Assembly: GCF_029223545.1 (NCBI RefSeq)
Contig: NZ_CP097870.1
Location: 434,001 to 498,000, forward strand
Length of the DNA stretch: 64,000 bases
DNA from: Thauera sp. GDN1
Lineage (GTDB): Bacteria > Pseudomonadota > Gammaproteobacteria > Burkholderiales > Rhodocyclaceae
Direction of reading: 5' to 3'
Shown here: positions 55,900-64,000 of the stretch, one piece after another
Layout of the letters: each line of letters begins with the position of its first letter
Position numbering within the stretch: position 1 is the stretch's first letter
Notes under the pieces: model-generated
The model's database searches: none
What the model was told of the DNA's origin: nothing
Seen by the model: only the letters and a program-made list of their open reading frames with translations
Translations under genes and position numbers: made by a program

Positions 55900-56721
55900 A
55901 TGATTCCGAAGAAGAGCTTTACCGCACTTTTGAGTACTTGCTGCGTTGCCCTGTGGGCGGTCAGCGCAGGGAATGCCAGCGCGACGGAAAGCTGGCAGAA
56001 CACGAACGTCACCGTCGGTTACACGACGCAGTCGAAATTCGACCCGGTATTCGGCACCGGCACCGAGGACGAGAAACTGACGACCGTGCGTCTCGAGCAT
56101 TTCGGCGTCCACGAGTACGGCGACAACTACTTCTTCATCGACACCTATCACGGCAAGGACGTCGGCAACTATCTTGGGGACGGTGCCGGGTCGTTCGGTG
56201 TCGACACCAGTAACCAGTATTTCGGCGTGTGGAATCCGCGCCTGAGTCTTTCCAAGATCTCCGGTGCGAATCTATCGTTCGGGATCGTCAAGGACGTGAA
56301 TCTGGCTGCTCGCCTCGAGCGCGGAGCGTACGCGAACTTCCGCGCGGACAACTTCGGCATCGCCCTGGATCTCGACGTGCCCGGCTTCAGCTTCTTCGAG
56401 ACGGACTTCTACGCCCGTCGTGCCAGATTCACCGGCGATGGGGGGGACGCGGTCAACACGCTGTTCTGGCGCACCTTCGCGATCCTGCCGTTCGAGGTCG
56501 GCGGGTTCCAGTTCACGTGGTCGCCCCTGCTGCTCGTGAATTTCAATAACGAGGATCGCGGTACCACGGTCTTCGTCCAGCCCGATCTGTGGTTGAAGAT
56601 CAATTCGCACTTCGATATCGGTTATCGCCACGAGTACGCGAGATACAAGAGGACCGATGCCGAAGCGGGAGGCAGCTATTCCCGTCACATGCCGACCTTG
56701 CAGGTGCGCTGGAACTTCTGA
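55900..56721 (+). CDS. Tsx-like outer-membrane channel protein
   Basis: 273 aa with a signal peptide (cleavage ~NASA-TE, 28). The mature part is rich in alternating beta strands with aromatic ends and finishes in RWNF, the C-terminal Phe typical of outer-membrane barrels. SWQNTNVTVGYTTQSKFDPVFGTGTEDEKLTTVRLEHFG and NYFFIDTYHGKD resemble nucleoside-specific channel (Tsx/OmpK) proteins. It probably admits a small polar solute. Its promoter block is shared with the BCCT gene that follows, pointing to a common substrate. Confidence 0.77.
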   Translation: MIPKKSFTALLSTCCVALWAVSAGNASATESWQNTNVTVGYTTQSKFDPVFGTGTEDEKLTTVRLEHFGVHEYGDNYFFIDTYHGKDVGNYLGDGAGSFGVDTSNQYFGVWNPRLSLSKISGANLSFGIVKDVNLAARLERGAYANFRADNFGIALDLDVPGFSFFETDFYARRARFTGDGGDAVNTLFWRTFAILPFEVGGFQFTWSPLLLVNFNNEDRGTTVFVQPDLWLKINSHFDIGYRHEYARYKRTDAEAGGSYSRHMPTLQVRWNF

Positions 56722-56752
56722 CCCTGAGGCAGCAGGCGCCGCGAGCGTTCCG

Positions 56753-56866
56753 TGTCGATAACGCGAAAAGATTTGGCGGCATCAGGACAGTTACCCCTGG
56801 ACGGCATTTGCATACTGCACCTGACGGTCGTTCGATTATCGATCAATAAGAATAATTGATTGATCG
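56753..56866 (+). promoter_or_regulatory. Conserved upstream block, copy 2, and dyad before the BCCT gene
   Basis: Copy 2 of the block found upstream of the Tsx-like gene starts at 56753 with TGTCGATAACGCGAAA and includes CATACT at 56811-56816. A dyad CGATCAAT-N11-ATTGATCG follows at 56840-56866. The block starts 31 bases after the channel stop and 276 bases before the BCCT start. The 307-base gap holds no gene that I can support. Confidence 0.65.
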
Positions 56867-57028
56867 CGGGAAAATCGTCAGATACGCCGAGGTACTTGTT
56901 CGAAGGAGGAGCAGGGCGCTCGCGGCGAAGCGTGGATCCCCGAGAGCGGGGCACGACGATCGAAAGGGCGCTGGCAGCGCGCTGATGTTCAGGACGCAGA
57001 AAATTAAATAATCGAGAGGTAGACGAAA

Positions 57029-58762
57029 GTGACGACCAGAGAAACCCACCACAGCCGGCCGTCGAGTGACGAAACGTCATTCGAACCGGTGACGATTCCA
57101 CGCTTTACCGGGCGCGACCTGCCGGATGCGAGCCGATTCCTCATCCAGTTCATTCCCCCGCTGGCCATCATCCTTCTCATCGCAACGGTGCTGATGAATC
57201 CGGACGGTGTGGCCTCGGTCATCTCCGAGCTGCGGACCTTGGTCACCGGCGGATTCACCTGGCTGTTCGTGGTGTATTCGCTTTTTGCCGTCGCCGTGTG
57301 CGCCTGGCTCATCTTCAGCAAGGTCGGCAGCCGTGTCCGCCTGGGCGGCCCCAACGCGAAGCCCGAATACAGCAACTTCGCCTGGTACTCGATGTTGTTC
57401 GCCTGCGGCCAAGGCATCGGCCTGATCTTCTGGTCGGTGGCCGAGCCGATCATGCTGCGCGACGAGAGCCCCGTCGTGCAGACGCTGGGCGCCAATGTTG
57501 CCGGCAACGGCCTCGTGTGGTCCTACTTCCACTGGGGGTTCACCGCCTGGGCCATGTACTGCGTCGTCGCGGTGTGTCTGGCGTATTCGCACCACAACCT
57601 CGGCAAGACCCTCACCTTCCGCGAGGCCACCGTCGATCTGTTGCCCAAGTGGGCGCGCGGGGGCGCTGGTGTGGTGATCGAGCTGCTGGCCATCATGGCC
57701 ACCATCCTCGGCCTGTCCACCTCCTTCGGCTTCGCTGCCATGCAGTTCTCCTCCGGGCTCACGTCCTTCACGGGGCTCACTTCGGGGCCTGCACTGTGGC
57801 TCTTCGTCATCGTCGGCTTCGGCACCTTGGCGGCGATCTCGGCCTTCTTCGGCATCAACAAGGGCATGCGACTGCTCAGCGAGATGAACTCGATCCTGAG
57901 CATCGTCCTGGTCGTCGGTGTCTTCGTGTTCGGCCCGACGGTCTTCATCCTGTCCAACATGACCGAGAGCTTTGGTGCCTACGCGATGAATTTCGTCGCC
58001 ATGAGCTTCTGGACGGATGCGTCCAGCACGGCCAAGGCGCTGGGGTCCTGGAAGGACAGCTGGAACGGCTGGTGGACGGTGTTCATCTGGTGCTGGGTGA
58101 TCGCTTTTTCGCCCTTCGTCGCCGGCTTCATCGCGCGTATCTCGCGCGGCCGCACGCTGCGTGAGTTCGTCATCGGCGTCACCGTCATCCCCTCGCTGAT
58201 CGTCATGGTGTGGATCGCCGTCATCGGGGCCGCCGCGATCTACTATGACGACCTGAGCGCGCGTGGGGTGTCCGCTGCGGTTGGCAAGGACGTTTCCAGC
58301 GGCCTGTTCGTGATGCTGGATGCGATGCCTGTCGTCGGCAGCGTGCTGATGATCGTGGCGACCGCGCTGGTCGCGACCTACTACATCACCTCGCTGGATG
58401 CGGGCACCTACGCGCTGGCCGACTTCGTGTCGGCGCCGAAACCTTCGGGCGCGCGCTTCCGCGTCGTCCTCGTGTTCAGCATCGCGTCGGTCACCACCGT
58501 GCTGCTGACGCTGGGTGGTACCGCCGTGGTCGATACGGTGCAGACCGGCACAATCATCGGCGGCGCCCCGTTCTCGATCGTGATCCTGCTGATGATCGTC
58601 AATACGATCCGGCGGCTGCTCAAGCGGGACAGCGCGATCAGGGACCTGGAGAAGGTCGTGAATAACCCCGACCCGAACGTGAAGATCAAGGTCGACGAGC
58701 ACGGCTATGTCCTCACCATAAAGGACGGCGGTCAGGTGCCCGTCGCGGCGGGTGCCCGCTGA
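57029..58762 (+). CDS. BCCT-family transporter (betaine/carnitine/choline type)
   Basis: 577 aa from GTG at 57029 after GAGAGGTAG. Twelve membrane helices with BCCT signatures: FACGQGIGLIFWSVAEPIM, SYFHWGFTAWAMYCVVA, and the core WTVFIWCWVIAFSPFVAGFIARISRGRTLREFVIGV. It imports quaternary or related amines with Na+ or by exchange. The cytoplasmic C-terminus (~45 residues) is short, so osmotic sensing is less likely than nutrient uptake. Substrate is inferred only: betaine, carnitine or a creatine-related amine. Confidence 0.9.
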   Translation: MTTRETHHSRPSSDETSFEPVTIPRFTGRDLPDASRFLIQFIPPLAIILLIATVLMNPDGVASVISELRTLVTGGFTWLFVVYSLFAVAVCAWLIFSKVGSRVRLGGPNAKPEYSNFAWYSMLFACGQGIGLIFWSVAEPIMLRDESPVVQTLGANVAGNGLVWSYFHWGFTAWAMYCVVAVCLAYSHHNLGKTLTFREATVDLLPKWARGGAGVVIELLAIMATILGLSTSFGFAAMQFSSGLTSFTGLTSGPALWLFVIVGFGTLAAISAFFGINKGMRLLSEMNSILSIVLVVGVFVFGPTVFILSNMTESFGAYAMNFVAMSFWTDASSTAKALGSWKDSWNGWWTVFIWCWVIAFSPFVAGFIARISRGRTLREFVIGVTVIPSLIVMVWIAVIGAAAIYYDDLSARGVSAAVGKDVSSGLFVMLDAMPVVGSVLMIVATALVATYYITSLDAGTYALADFVSAPKPSGARFRVVLVFSIASVTTVLLTLGGTAVVDTVQTGTIIGGAPFSIVILLMIVNTIRRLLKRDSAIRDLEKVVNNPDPNVKIKVDEHGYVLTIKDGGQVPVAAGAR

Positions 58763-58814
58763 GCGCCCCGAGCACGCTGCCGCCGGGCCCCTGGCATCCG
58801 GCGGCGTGATCAGG

Positions 58815-58880
58815 ATCGACGCGGCACCGGCGTCGATCGCGGTCCGGCCCGGCAGTCACGTCAAGTGGCTGCCGGGCTTT
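58815..58880 (+). terminator. Double hairpin terminator after the BCCT gene
   Basis: A perfect 9-bp hairpin GATCGACGC/GCGTCGATC (58815-58839) is followed by GCCCGGCAG-T-CAC/GTG-G-CTGCCGGGC (58847-58877) and TTTCTGG. The second with its T-run is a good intrinsic terminator, ~85 bases after the BCCT stop. A GCCGCCGG/CCGGCGGC hairpin also lies at 58779-58805. Confidence 0.7.
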
Positions 58881-59015
58881 CTGGCTTCGCCGGGATGGGG
58901 CGTGCTGGCCGCCCTGCGCCCCGGATGTCCGCATCTGTCAATTTCATGTCCCGACCGGACAAACCGGGGCATCGAAATCGTGTTAACGTCCATAAGGAAT
59001 TTTTCGGTTTTCTAG

Positions 59016-59036
59016 GGCCTCGAGACGCTCGAGGCC
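59016..59036 (+). promoter_or_regulatory. Hairpin that includes the ribosome binding site of the response regulator gene
   Basis: GGCCTCGAG-ACG-CTCGAGGCC, a perfect 9-bp stem ending 6 bases before the ATG at 59043. The only Shine-Dalgarno-like bases, GAGG (59031-59034), lie in its 3' arm, so translation may be limited unless the stem opens. Confidence 0.5.
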
Positions 59037-59042
59037 GGGTGA

Positions 59043-59774
59043 ATGTGCATGCCTGCTGATGCGAAGGTGCTGGTCGTCGACGACGATGCCGTGACCCGTG
59101 CGTGTCTGGTCGACTACTTCGCGGCCGAGGGCTACGACGTCCGTGAAGCGGAGACGGCCGAGGACGCCGAGCGGCAACTGGCCGGGGAGTCGGTCGACCT
59201 GGTGCTGCTCGACATCCGCTTGCCGCGCAAGGACGGATTGACGCTGACGCGCGAGCTTCGGGTGCGCTCCGAGGTCGGCATCATCCTGGTGTCGGGGCGG
59301 CAGGACGAGGTCGAGCGTATCGTCGGTCTCGAATGCGGTGCCGACGAATACGTCACCAAACCCTTCAATCCGCGCGAGATCCTGGCGCGCGCGAAGAACC
59401 TGATCCGTCGCGTGCGTCATGCAGCGGTGGCGGCCCCCGTGTGCGAGCGTGCCGCCCTGCCGGTGTACGAGGGCTGTGTCCTGCATGAGGACGGCCGCCA
59501 GCTCAGCCATGCCGACGGTGTGCTGACGGCGCTCACCGAGGGCGAGTTCCAGCTACTGCGCGCGTTCCTGGCCCACCCCGGGCTGACGATGAGCCGCGAC
59601 GCGCTGATGGACCAGATCCGCAATCGCGAATGGGTGCCCAGCGATCGCACCGTGGACGTGCTCGTCGGTCGCCTGCGGCGCAAGCTGCGCGACGATGCGG
59701 CCAGCCCCAGGATCATCCTCACCGTGCACGGGGCTGGTTACCGCTTCAGTCCCGCCGCGCCTGCGCGCGCATGA
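59043..59774 (+). CDS. OmpR-family response regulator (TorR-like)
   Basis: 243 aa (ATG at 59043 or 59049). Receiver domain with VLVVDDDAVTRACL, phospho-acceptor Asp in LVLLDIRLPRKDG, and YVTKPFNPREIL. The C-terminal winged helix has LTEGEFQLLRAFLAHPGLTMSRDALMDQI and VDVLVGRLRRKL. It overlaps the binding-protein gene by four bases (ATGA), and the hybrid kinase follows, giving a TorR-TorT-TorS-like order. Candidate regulator of the Tsx and BCCT genes upstream. Confidence 0.92.
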   Translation: MCMPADAKVLVVDDDAVTRACLVDYFAAEGYDVREAETAEDAERQLAGESVDLVLLDIRLPRKDGLTLTRELRVRSEVGIILVSGRQDEVERIVGLECGADEYVTKPFNPREILARAKNLIRRVRHAAVAAPVCERAALPVYEGCVLHEDGRQLSHADGVLTALTEGEFQLLRAFLAHPGLTMSRDALMDQIRNREWVPSDRTVDVLVGRLRRKLRDDAASPRIILTVHGAGYRFSPAAPARA

Positions 59775-60559
59775 AGCGCCTGCTGGCGCTGCTCCTGCTC
59801 GCCGTCTGTGCGCCGCAGGCGCAAGCGCGTGATCTGATCGCCTGCGGCCACCCCGCCTATCCGCCGGTTTCCTGGGTCGCGGACGGCGAATTGCGCGGGC
59901 TGGCGCCGACCCTGGTGCGCGAGCTGTTCGGTGAGCTCGGCCTGAGGGTGCGTCTCGAAGCCTTCGGCAACTGGAAGCGCTGTCTGCAGGAGGTCCGCGC
60001 GGGGCGCGCCGACATCGTGGTCGCGGCCTACCGCAACCGGGAGCGTGAGCAGCAGTTCGCGTTTTCCGCGCATTACCTCGTCGCCGACCCGATCGCGCTG
60101 TTCGTGCGTCGAGACCGCCGCTTCGCCTTCGAGGACTGGGAAGACCTGCGCGGCCGCAGCGTCGGATTGCTGCTGGGGGACAGTTTCGGCGAGCGTTTCG
60201 ACCGCTTCGCCGAGGCGGCGCTGAAGGTAGAACGCGTGTCCACCGGCCGCCAGAACGTGCGCAAGCTCGTGCTCGGACGCATCGATTTCATGCCCATCGG
60301 GCGTGACAGCGGGCGTTTGCAGAGCAGGCGTCTGGGTTACGACGACCTGGTCGAAGCCTTGCCGCAGGCGCTGGTCACCGAGTACTACCATGTGGCGGTA
60401 CGCAAGGGCTCGGATCTGGAGGTGCTGCTTCCCGAGATCGACCTGCGCCTGTCGGCACTGCATGCCGACGGCAGCATCGCCCGCTGGTTGCAGGAGCACG
60501 CGGAGCGCTACCTGGCCGAGCCCCTGGACGCGGAGGCCATCGATGAAAGGCTGGATTGA
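59771..60559 (+). CDS. Periplasmic solute-binding protein (SBP_bac_3-like), sensor component
   Basis: 262 aa with a signal peptide ([19 protein letters not shown], cleavage ~19). The mature protein has the type II periplasmic fold of amino-acid binding proteins ([97 protein letters not shown]). No ABC permease or ATPase is adjacent. It sits inside a two-component operon, overlapping both neighbours, so it most likely presents ligand to the kinase, as TorT does for TorS, though by a different fold. Confidence 0.82.
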   Translation: MKRLLALLLLAVCAPQAQARDLIACGHPAYPPVSWVADGELRGLAPTLVRELFGELGLRVRLEAFGNWKRCLQEVRAGRADIVVAAYRNREREQQFAFSAHYLVADPIALFVRRDRRFAFEDWEDLRGRSVGLLLGDSFGERFDRFAEAALKVERVSTGRQNVRKLVLGRIDFMPIGRDSGRLQSRRLGYDDLVEALPQALVTEYYHVAVRKGSDLEVLLPEIDLRLSALHADGSIARWLQEHAERYLAEPLDAEAIDERLD

Positions 60560-62903
60560 ACGCGTTCTGCGCCGCTTGCCGGGCTATCGCCAGGAGCACC
60601 CGCTCGCCCACCGCCTGACGATGTACGTCCTCGTCTGCAGCCTGGGGTTCGCCCTGCTCTCGACCGCGCTGCAGCTGGGAATCGAATATCGGCGCGAGAT
60701 GCGCCTCATCGAGCAGCGCCTCGAGCTGATTCGCACCGGCTACGTCGCCAGCCTGGCCCGCAGCCTGTGGGACGTAGACGACGAGCAACTGCGGCTGCAG
60801 ATGCAGGGCATCCTGTATTTCCCGGACGTGAGCGCACTGCGACTCGAAGGCACCGAGGCCACCGGGGTGAGCGCGATGCGCCTGCCCGGGCAGGCGCCGC
60901 GGGTGTCGACACGCGAGCATGCCTTCATCCTCAGCCACGCAGCCCCCGAAGGTGTGCGCGAACTCGGGCGGCTGGTGGTGCAGATCGACCTCGACGCCGT
61001 GCTCGGCCGCCTCGCATGGAGCGGCGTCACCATCTTCCTAAGCCAGACCCTGACCCTCCTGATGATCGCCGGCGTGCTGGTGGTCATCTTCCAGTGGCTG
61101 GTGACCCGTCACCTCGAAAGCATGGCGCGCTATGCCCGCCAGCTCGGCGAGGGGCAGCTCGATGCGCCGCTGACGCTGGCCCGGGCTCCGGCGAAGACGC
61201 CGGACGAGCTGGATGCGGTGGTGGCCGCGCTCAACGACATGCGCCTGGCGATCCGCCAGGAGATCGGTCGCCGCCAGCGTGCCCACGAGCAGCTTGCCTT
61301 CAGTCGCGACCAGCTCAAGGACCGGGTCGAGAAGCGTACCCGCAGCCTGCGTGCGGCCAAGGAAGCGGCCGAGGCGGCGAACCGCGCGAAATCGCAGTTC
61401 CTCGCCACCATGAGCCACGAGATCCGCACGCCGATGAACGGCATGCTGGGCATGATCCAGCTCCTGCGCCAGCGTCCCTTGCCGGCGCCGGTCGGCGCCG
61501 AGCTGGAGGTCCTGCATCAGTCCGGCGAGTCCTTGCTGGCCACCTTGAACCACGTGCTCGATTATGCGCGCCTGGAGGAGGGTGCCTACCTGCCCGAATC
61601 GGTCGGGTTCTCGCTCAGGCAGCTGGTCGACGGTCAGCTCCGGCTGGTGGATGCCGCCGCGCGCCAGAAGGGCCTGGCGCTGGTGGCCGAGGTGGAAGAG
61701 GCGCTGCCCGATGCATGGTGCGGCAGTGTCGGCGGGCTGCGGCAGGTGATCGCCAACCTGCTGTCGAACGCGATCAAGTTCACCCCGGCCGGGCAGGTGA
61801 CGCTGCGCGTACACCTCGCGCCGGGGGAGGCCACGGGGCGGCTGCGTTTCGAGGTCGAGGACAGTGGCATCGGCATCGATGCTGCGCAGATCGAGCGCAT
61901 CTTCGACCGCTTCACCCAGGCCGATGAAAGCATCACCCGCCGCTTCGGCGGGACGGGGCTGGGCCTTGCGATCTGCCGCAAGCTGGTCGAAGGCATGGGC
62001 GGGACCCTCGATGTATCCAGCACCGCCGGGGTGGGCAGCCGCTTCTGGTTCGACGTACCGCTGCAGCGCGCAGCCGTCGAACGCACGACCGGATCGGAAA
62101 GCGTCGTCGATGGCATGCGCGACGATGCCGCGGCCGACGGGCCTAGCCTGAGCCTGCTGCTGGTGGAGGATGTCGCCATCAACCGCCAGGTGCTGGTCGG
62201 CTTGCTGGAGAACGCCGGCCACCTGGTGTTCAGCGCCGAGGACGGTGTGCAGGCGCTGGAGATGTGTCGCCAGCAGGGTTTCGATGCGATCCTGATGGAC
62301 ATGCATCTGCCCGGCATGAGCGGCGCGGAGGTGAGTCGCCGAATCCGTTGCGACGCCGACAGCCTGAATGCGGGCGCGCCCATCGTGGCACTGACGGCGA
62401 GCGTCGCGCCGGAAGATGTCCGCCACTACCTCGACAGCGGCATGGACGCGGTGGTCGCCAAGCCGATCCGACTCGACAACCTGCGTCAGACCCTGACCAA
62501 GGTGGTGCGTGGCCAGTGCGCGCCGGCGCTCGTGAGCGCCCCGTTGCAGGATGGTCCGCTGGATGGACGTCTGCTGGCGATGCACGCCTCGGTGTTCGGC
62601 CCGGCGCGCCTGTTGGCGATGCTGGCGCAACTTGCGGTGCAGGCGGAAAGCGGCGCCGCTCAGCTGGCCGAGGCGCTGCAGCGCGAGGATCTGTACGAGG
62701 CCGAGGCGGTTGCGCACAGGCTTGCCGGCGCTTGCGAGCTGCTGGGCCTGGGGGAATGCGGCCGCATCTTGCGTGCGTTGGAGAGGACGGCGGCCGCCGA
62801 CGATCTGTCCGCCTGCCGCAGCCTGCTCGAGCAGTTCAACGGCCGTATCGAGCCGGACATCGCTGCGGGGCGCGACTACGCCGCAGCCATGGCCCCCGCC
62901 TGA
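60543..62903 (+). CDS. Hybrid sensor histidine kinase with receiver and HPt domains (TorS-like layout)
   Basis: 786 aa, starting inside the binding-protein gene (17-base overlap). Membrane helix 1 at ~25-45, a ~110-residue periplasmic segment ([40 protein letters not shown]), helix 2 at ~160-185, HAMP ([16 protein letters not shown]), HisKA with [12 protein letters not shown] (His ~291), HATPase ([25 protein letters not shown]), receiver ([11 protein letters not shown], Asp ~586) and an HPt helix with [13 protein letters not shown] (His ~724). A four-step His-Asp-His-Asp relay to the OmpR-type regulator is implied. Confidence 0.92.
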   Translation: MKGWIERVLRRLPGYRQEHPLAHRLTMYVLVCSLGFALLSTALQLGIEYRREMRLIEQRLELIRTGYVASLARSLWDVDDEQLRLQMQGILYFPDVSALRLEGTEATGVSAMRLPGQAPRVSTREHAFILSHAAPEGVRELGRLVVQIDLDAVLGRLAWSGVTIFLSQTLTLLMIAGVLVVIFQWLVTRHLESMARYARQLGEGQLDAPLTLARAPAKTPDELDAVVAALNDMRLAIRQEIGRRQRAHEQLAFSRDQLKDRVEKRTRSLRAAKEAAEAANRAKSQFLATMSHEIRTPMNGMLGMIQLLRQRPLPAPVGAELEVLHQSGESLLATLNHVLDYARLEEGAYLPESVGFSLRQLVDGQLRLVDAAARQKGLALVAEVEEALPDAWCGSVGGLRQVIANLLSNAIKFTPAGQVTLRVHLAPGEATGRLRFEVEDSGIGIDAAQIERIFDRFTQADESITRRFGGTGLGLAICRKLVEGMGGTLDVSSTAGVGSRFWFDVPLQRAAVERTTGSESVVDGMRDDAAADGPSLSLLLVEDVAINRQVLVGLLENAGHLVFSAEDGVQALEMCRQQGFDAILMDMHLPGMSGAEVSRRIRCDADSLNAGAPIVALTASVAPEDVRHYLDSGMDAVVAKPIRLDNLRQTLTKVVRGQCAPALVSAPLQDGPLDGRLLAMHASVFGPARLLAMLAQLAVQAESGAAQLAEALQREDLYEAEAVAHRLAGACELLGLGECGRILRALERTAAADDLSACRSLLEQFNGRIEPDIAAGRDYAAAMAPA

Positions 62904-62922
62904 ACCTGCGCCGCGGCTGTGC

Positions 62923-64000
62923 TCAAAGGCGCTGGGTCGAACGCGCCTTGGAGGGCGAGACGCCGAAGAAGTCCCGGTAGCAGCGGCTGAAGTGCGGTGC
63001 GCCGGTGAAGCCGCAGGCGATCGCAATGTTCGTGATCGGGGCGTTGGTCTGCAGCAGCAGCCGACGTGCGCGCGTGATGCGCAGCTCGAGGTAATAGCGC
63101 GACGGCGTCGTCTTCATGTGGCGATGGAAGAGGCGGTCGATCTGGCGCCGCGATACCTGCGCGTAGTGCGCAAGATCGTCGATCGACAGCGGCTCTTCGA
63201 TGTTGCTCTCCATCAGCTTGAGGATGGCGCGCAAGGCGTCGGGCAGGGTAGTGCTGCCTTCGATCACCGGCATCGGGCGGTCGGGAATGTCCTCTGTGCC
63301 GCGGTCGCAGGCGAGGATTTCCTCGATGCCGCGCACGACGTCGTCACCGTGCTGGTGGCGGATCACCGCCAGCATCATGCCCAGCGCGCTGTTCGCGCCG
63401 GCGGAGGAAATGCGGTCGCGGTCGATGACGAAAGGGATTGGGAGCAGCTTGGCGCGTGGGCTGCTCTCCTCGAGGCCCGCCCGGCTTTCGGGATGCACGG
63501 TGCAGGCGTAGCCGTCGAGCAGGCCGGCCAGCGCCAGCACCGAGCTACCGTTCCACAACCCGCCCATGGTCGTCCCTTTGCGTGCGATGGTACGCAGGCG
63601 GTCAAGGACTGTGCGCGGAGGGTTCAGATCGGAGCGGTAGCCGCCGCACACGATCAACATGTCGAGCTCAGTGGCATCGAGGGCCGACAGTTCGCAGTCG
63701 GCGGCGATGCTGATGCCGAGGTCACTGAGTACCGAGCCGCCTTCGAGGCTGACGGCCTGGAACCGATAGAGCGGGTTGCGGGCCAGCAGGTTGGCCGTGA
63801 CGATGGCGTCCACTGCGCCGGTGAAGGCCATCATCGAGAAGTGTTCGAGCAGTACGAAACCGATCCGCCGGCTGATCGGCGGATGGTCGCTGTCGCTGTC
63901 GCGGGCGCGCAGGTAGGCCTGGTTGCTGTGGCGCAGGCGGCTGTTGAAATCTCGGCGTCCGCCGTGGGGGTCGAGGGGGGCCTTGAACGGCTCTCCGTTG
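62923..64000 (-). CDS. GlxA/GbdR-type AraC regulator with DJ-1/PfpI domain (5' end outside window)
   Basis: Runs off the right edge with no stop and no start codon visible between 63834 and 64000, where it reads SRRIGFVLLEHFSMMAFTGAVDAI, the normal beginning of the DJ-1/PfpI domain. An internal ATG at 63834 would cut into that domain and is rejected. The middle has LDMLIVCGGYRSDL and MGGLWNGSSVLALAGLLDGY; the C-terminus is an AraC DNA-binding pair (IDDLAHYAQVSRRQIDRLFHRHMKTTPSRYYL, ITNIAIACGFTGAPHFSRCYRDFFGVSP). At least 359 residues are visible. It converges on the hybrid kinase gene, ending 19 bases from it. It could control genes beyond the window. Confidence 0.88.
   Translation of the reverse strand, partial: NGEPFKAPLDPHGGRRDFNSRLRHSNQAYLRARDSDSDHPPISRRIGFVLLEHFSMMAFTGAVDAIVTANLLARNPLYRFQAVSLEGGSVLSDLGISIAADCELSALDATELDMLIVCGGYRSDLNPPRTVLDRLRTIARKGTTMGGLWNGSSVLALAGLLDGYACTVHPESRAGLEESSPRAKLLPIPFVIDRDRISSAGANSALGMMLAVIRHQHGDDVVRGIEEILACDRGTEDIPDRPMPVIEGSTTLPDALRAILKLMESNIEEPLSIDDLAHYAQVSRRQIDRLFHRHMKTTPSRYYLELRITRARRLLLQTNAPITNIAIACGFTGAPHFSRCYRDFFGVSPSKARSTQRL

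Noticed and set aside
62923-63834. Complete AraC-type gene starting at ATG 63834
   Set aside because: The upstream in-frame sequence to the window edge reads as the normal start of the DJ-1/PfpI domain, so the ATG is internal and the gene is cut by the window end.

Overview
The window is about 70% GC, densely packed and made of ordinary chromosomal genes. Gene content points to a betaproteobacterium of the Rhodocyclales (Thauera/Azoarcus-like): a proteobacterial GshA/GshB pair, a DUF485-ActP acetate uptake pair, assimilatory NirBD, an ethylbenzene-dehydrogenase-type haem protein beside multihaem cytochromes, a large PutA, and many two-component systems. This placement is inferred from gene content and composition, not from a marker gene. 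I see no rRNA, tRNA, phage, transposase or CRISPR array.

Layout. 1-10.5 kb: partial AraC regulator, TTC38-like TPR protein, UvrD/Rep helicase, DUF488 protein, CysK, a large ACP / AMP-ligase / acyltransferase fusion, and a divergent solitary N6-adenine methyltransferase. 10.5-17.5 kb: a respiratory-type cluster on the minus strand (nine-haem cytochrome with a membrane b-type module, small cytochrome c, dihaem lipoprotein) with its own NtrC-type regulator and sensor kinase. A sigma-54 promoter and two tandem dyads lie between regulator and structural genes. 17.9-22.1 kb: DUF485/ActP and a TctDE-like two-component pair. 22.2-26.8 kb: nirBD behind a sigma-54 promoter with two NtrC-type sites and a leader RNA carrying two hexaloop hairpins and a terminator, next to a NIT-ANTAR antiterminator gene. 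27-32.7 kb: MgtC/DUF4010 protein, thiosulfate-type transporter with a periplasmic rhodanese, DUF3750 protein, EamA exporter.

33-38.2 kb: livFGMHK branched-chain amino-acid ABC transporter with ATGA or one-base overlaps between successive genes. 38.4-42.9 kb: PutA and a divergent Lrp-type regulator. 43-48 kb: gshA, gshB, apbE, a ZapG/YhcB-like protein, an EamA exporter. 48.1-55.4 kb: a creatinine/creatine and one-carbon cluster: purU, GlxA-type regulator, creatinase, creatininase, 37-aa membrane protein, sodium:solute symporter, metF. 55.9-62.9 kb: Tsx-like outer-membrane channel, BCCT transporter, and a TorR/TorT/TorS-like trio (response regulator, periplasmic binding protein, hybrid kinase). 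The window ends in a second GlxA-type regulator cut at its 5' end.

How it works together. Creatininase would hydrate creatinine to creatine, which creatinase splits to sarcosine and urea; the C1 unit from sarcosine would pass through tetrahydrofolate enzymes such as MetF and PurU. No sarcosine oxidase gene is in the window. The Tsx channel and the BCCT gene have matching upstream blocks at almost the same distance, so they are probably co-regulated; the sensor trio is the obvious candidate regulator. The best-supported regulatory architecture is at nirB: NtrC/sigma-54 initiation combined with ANTAR antitermination. The most novel-looking part is the sigma-54-controlled multihaem cytochrome cluster, in which two different proteins each carry an unusual CX3CH haem motif.
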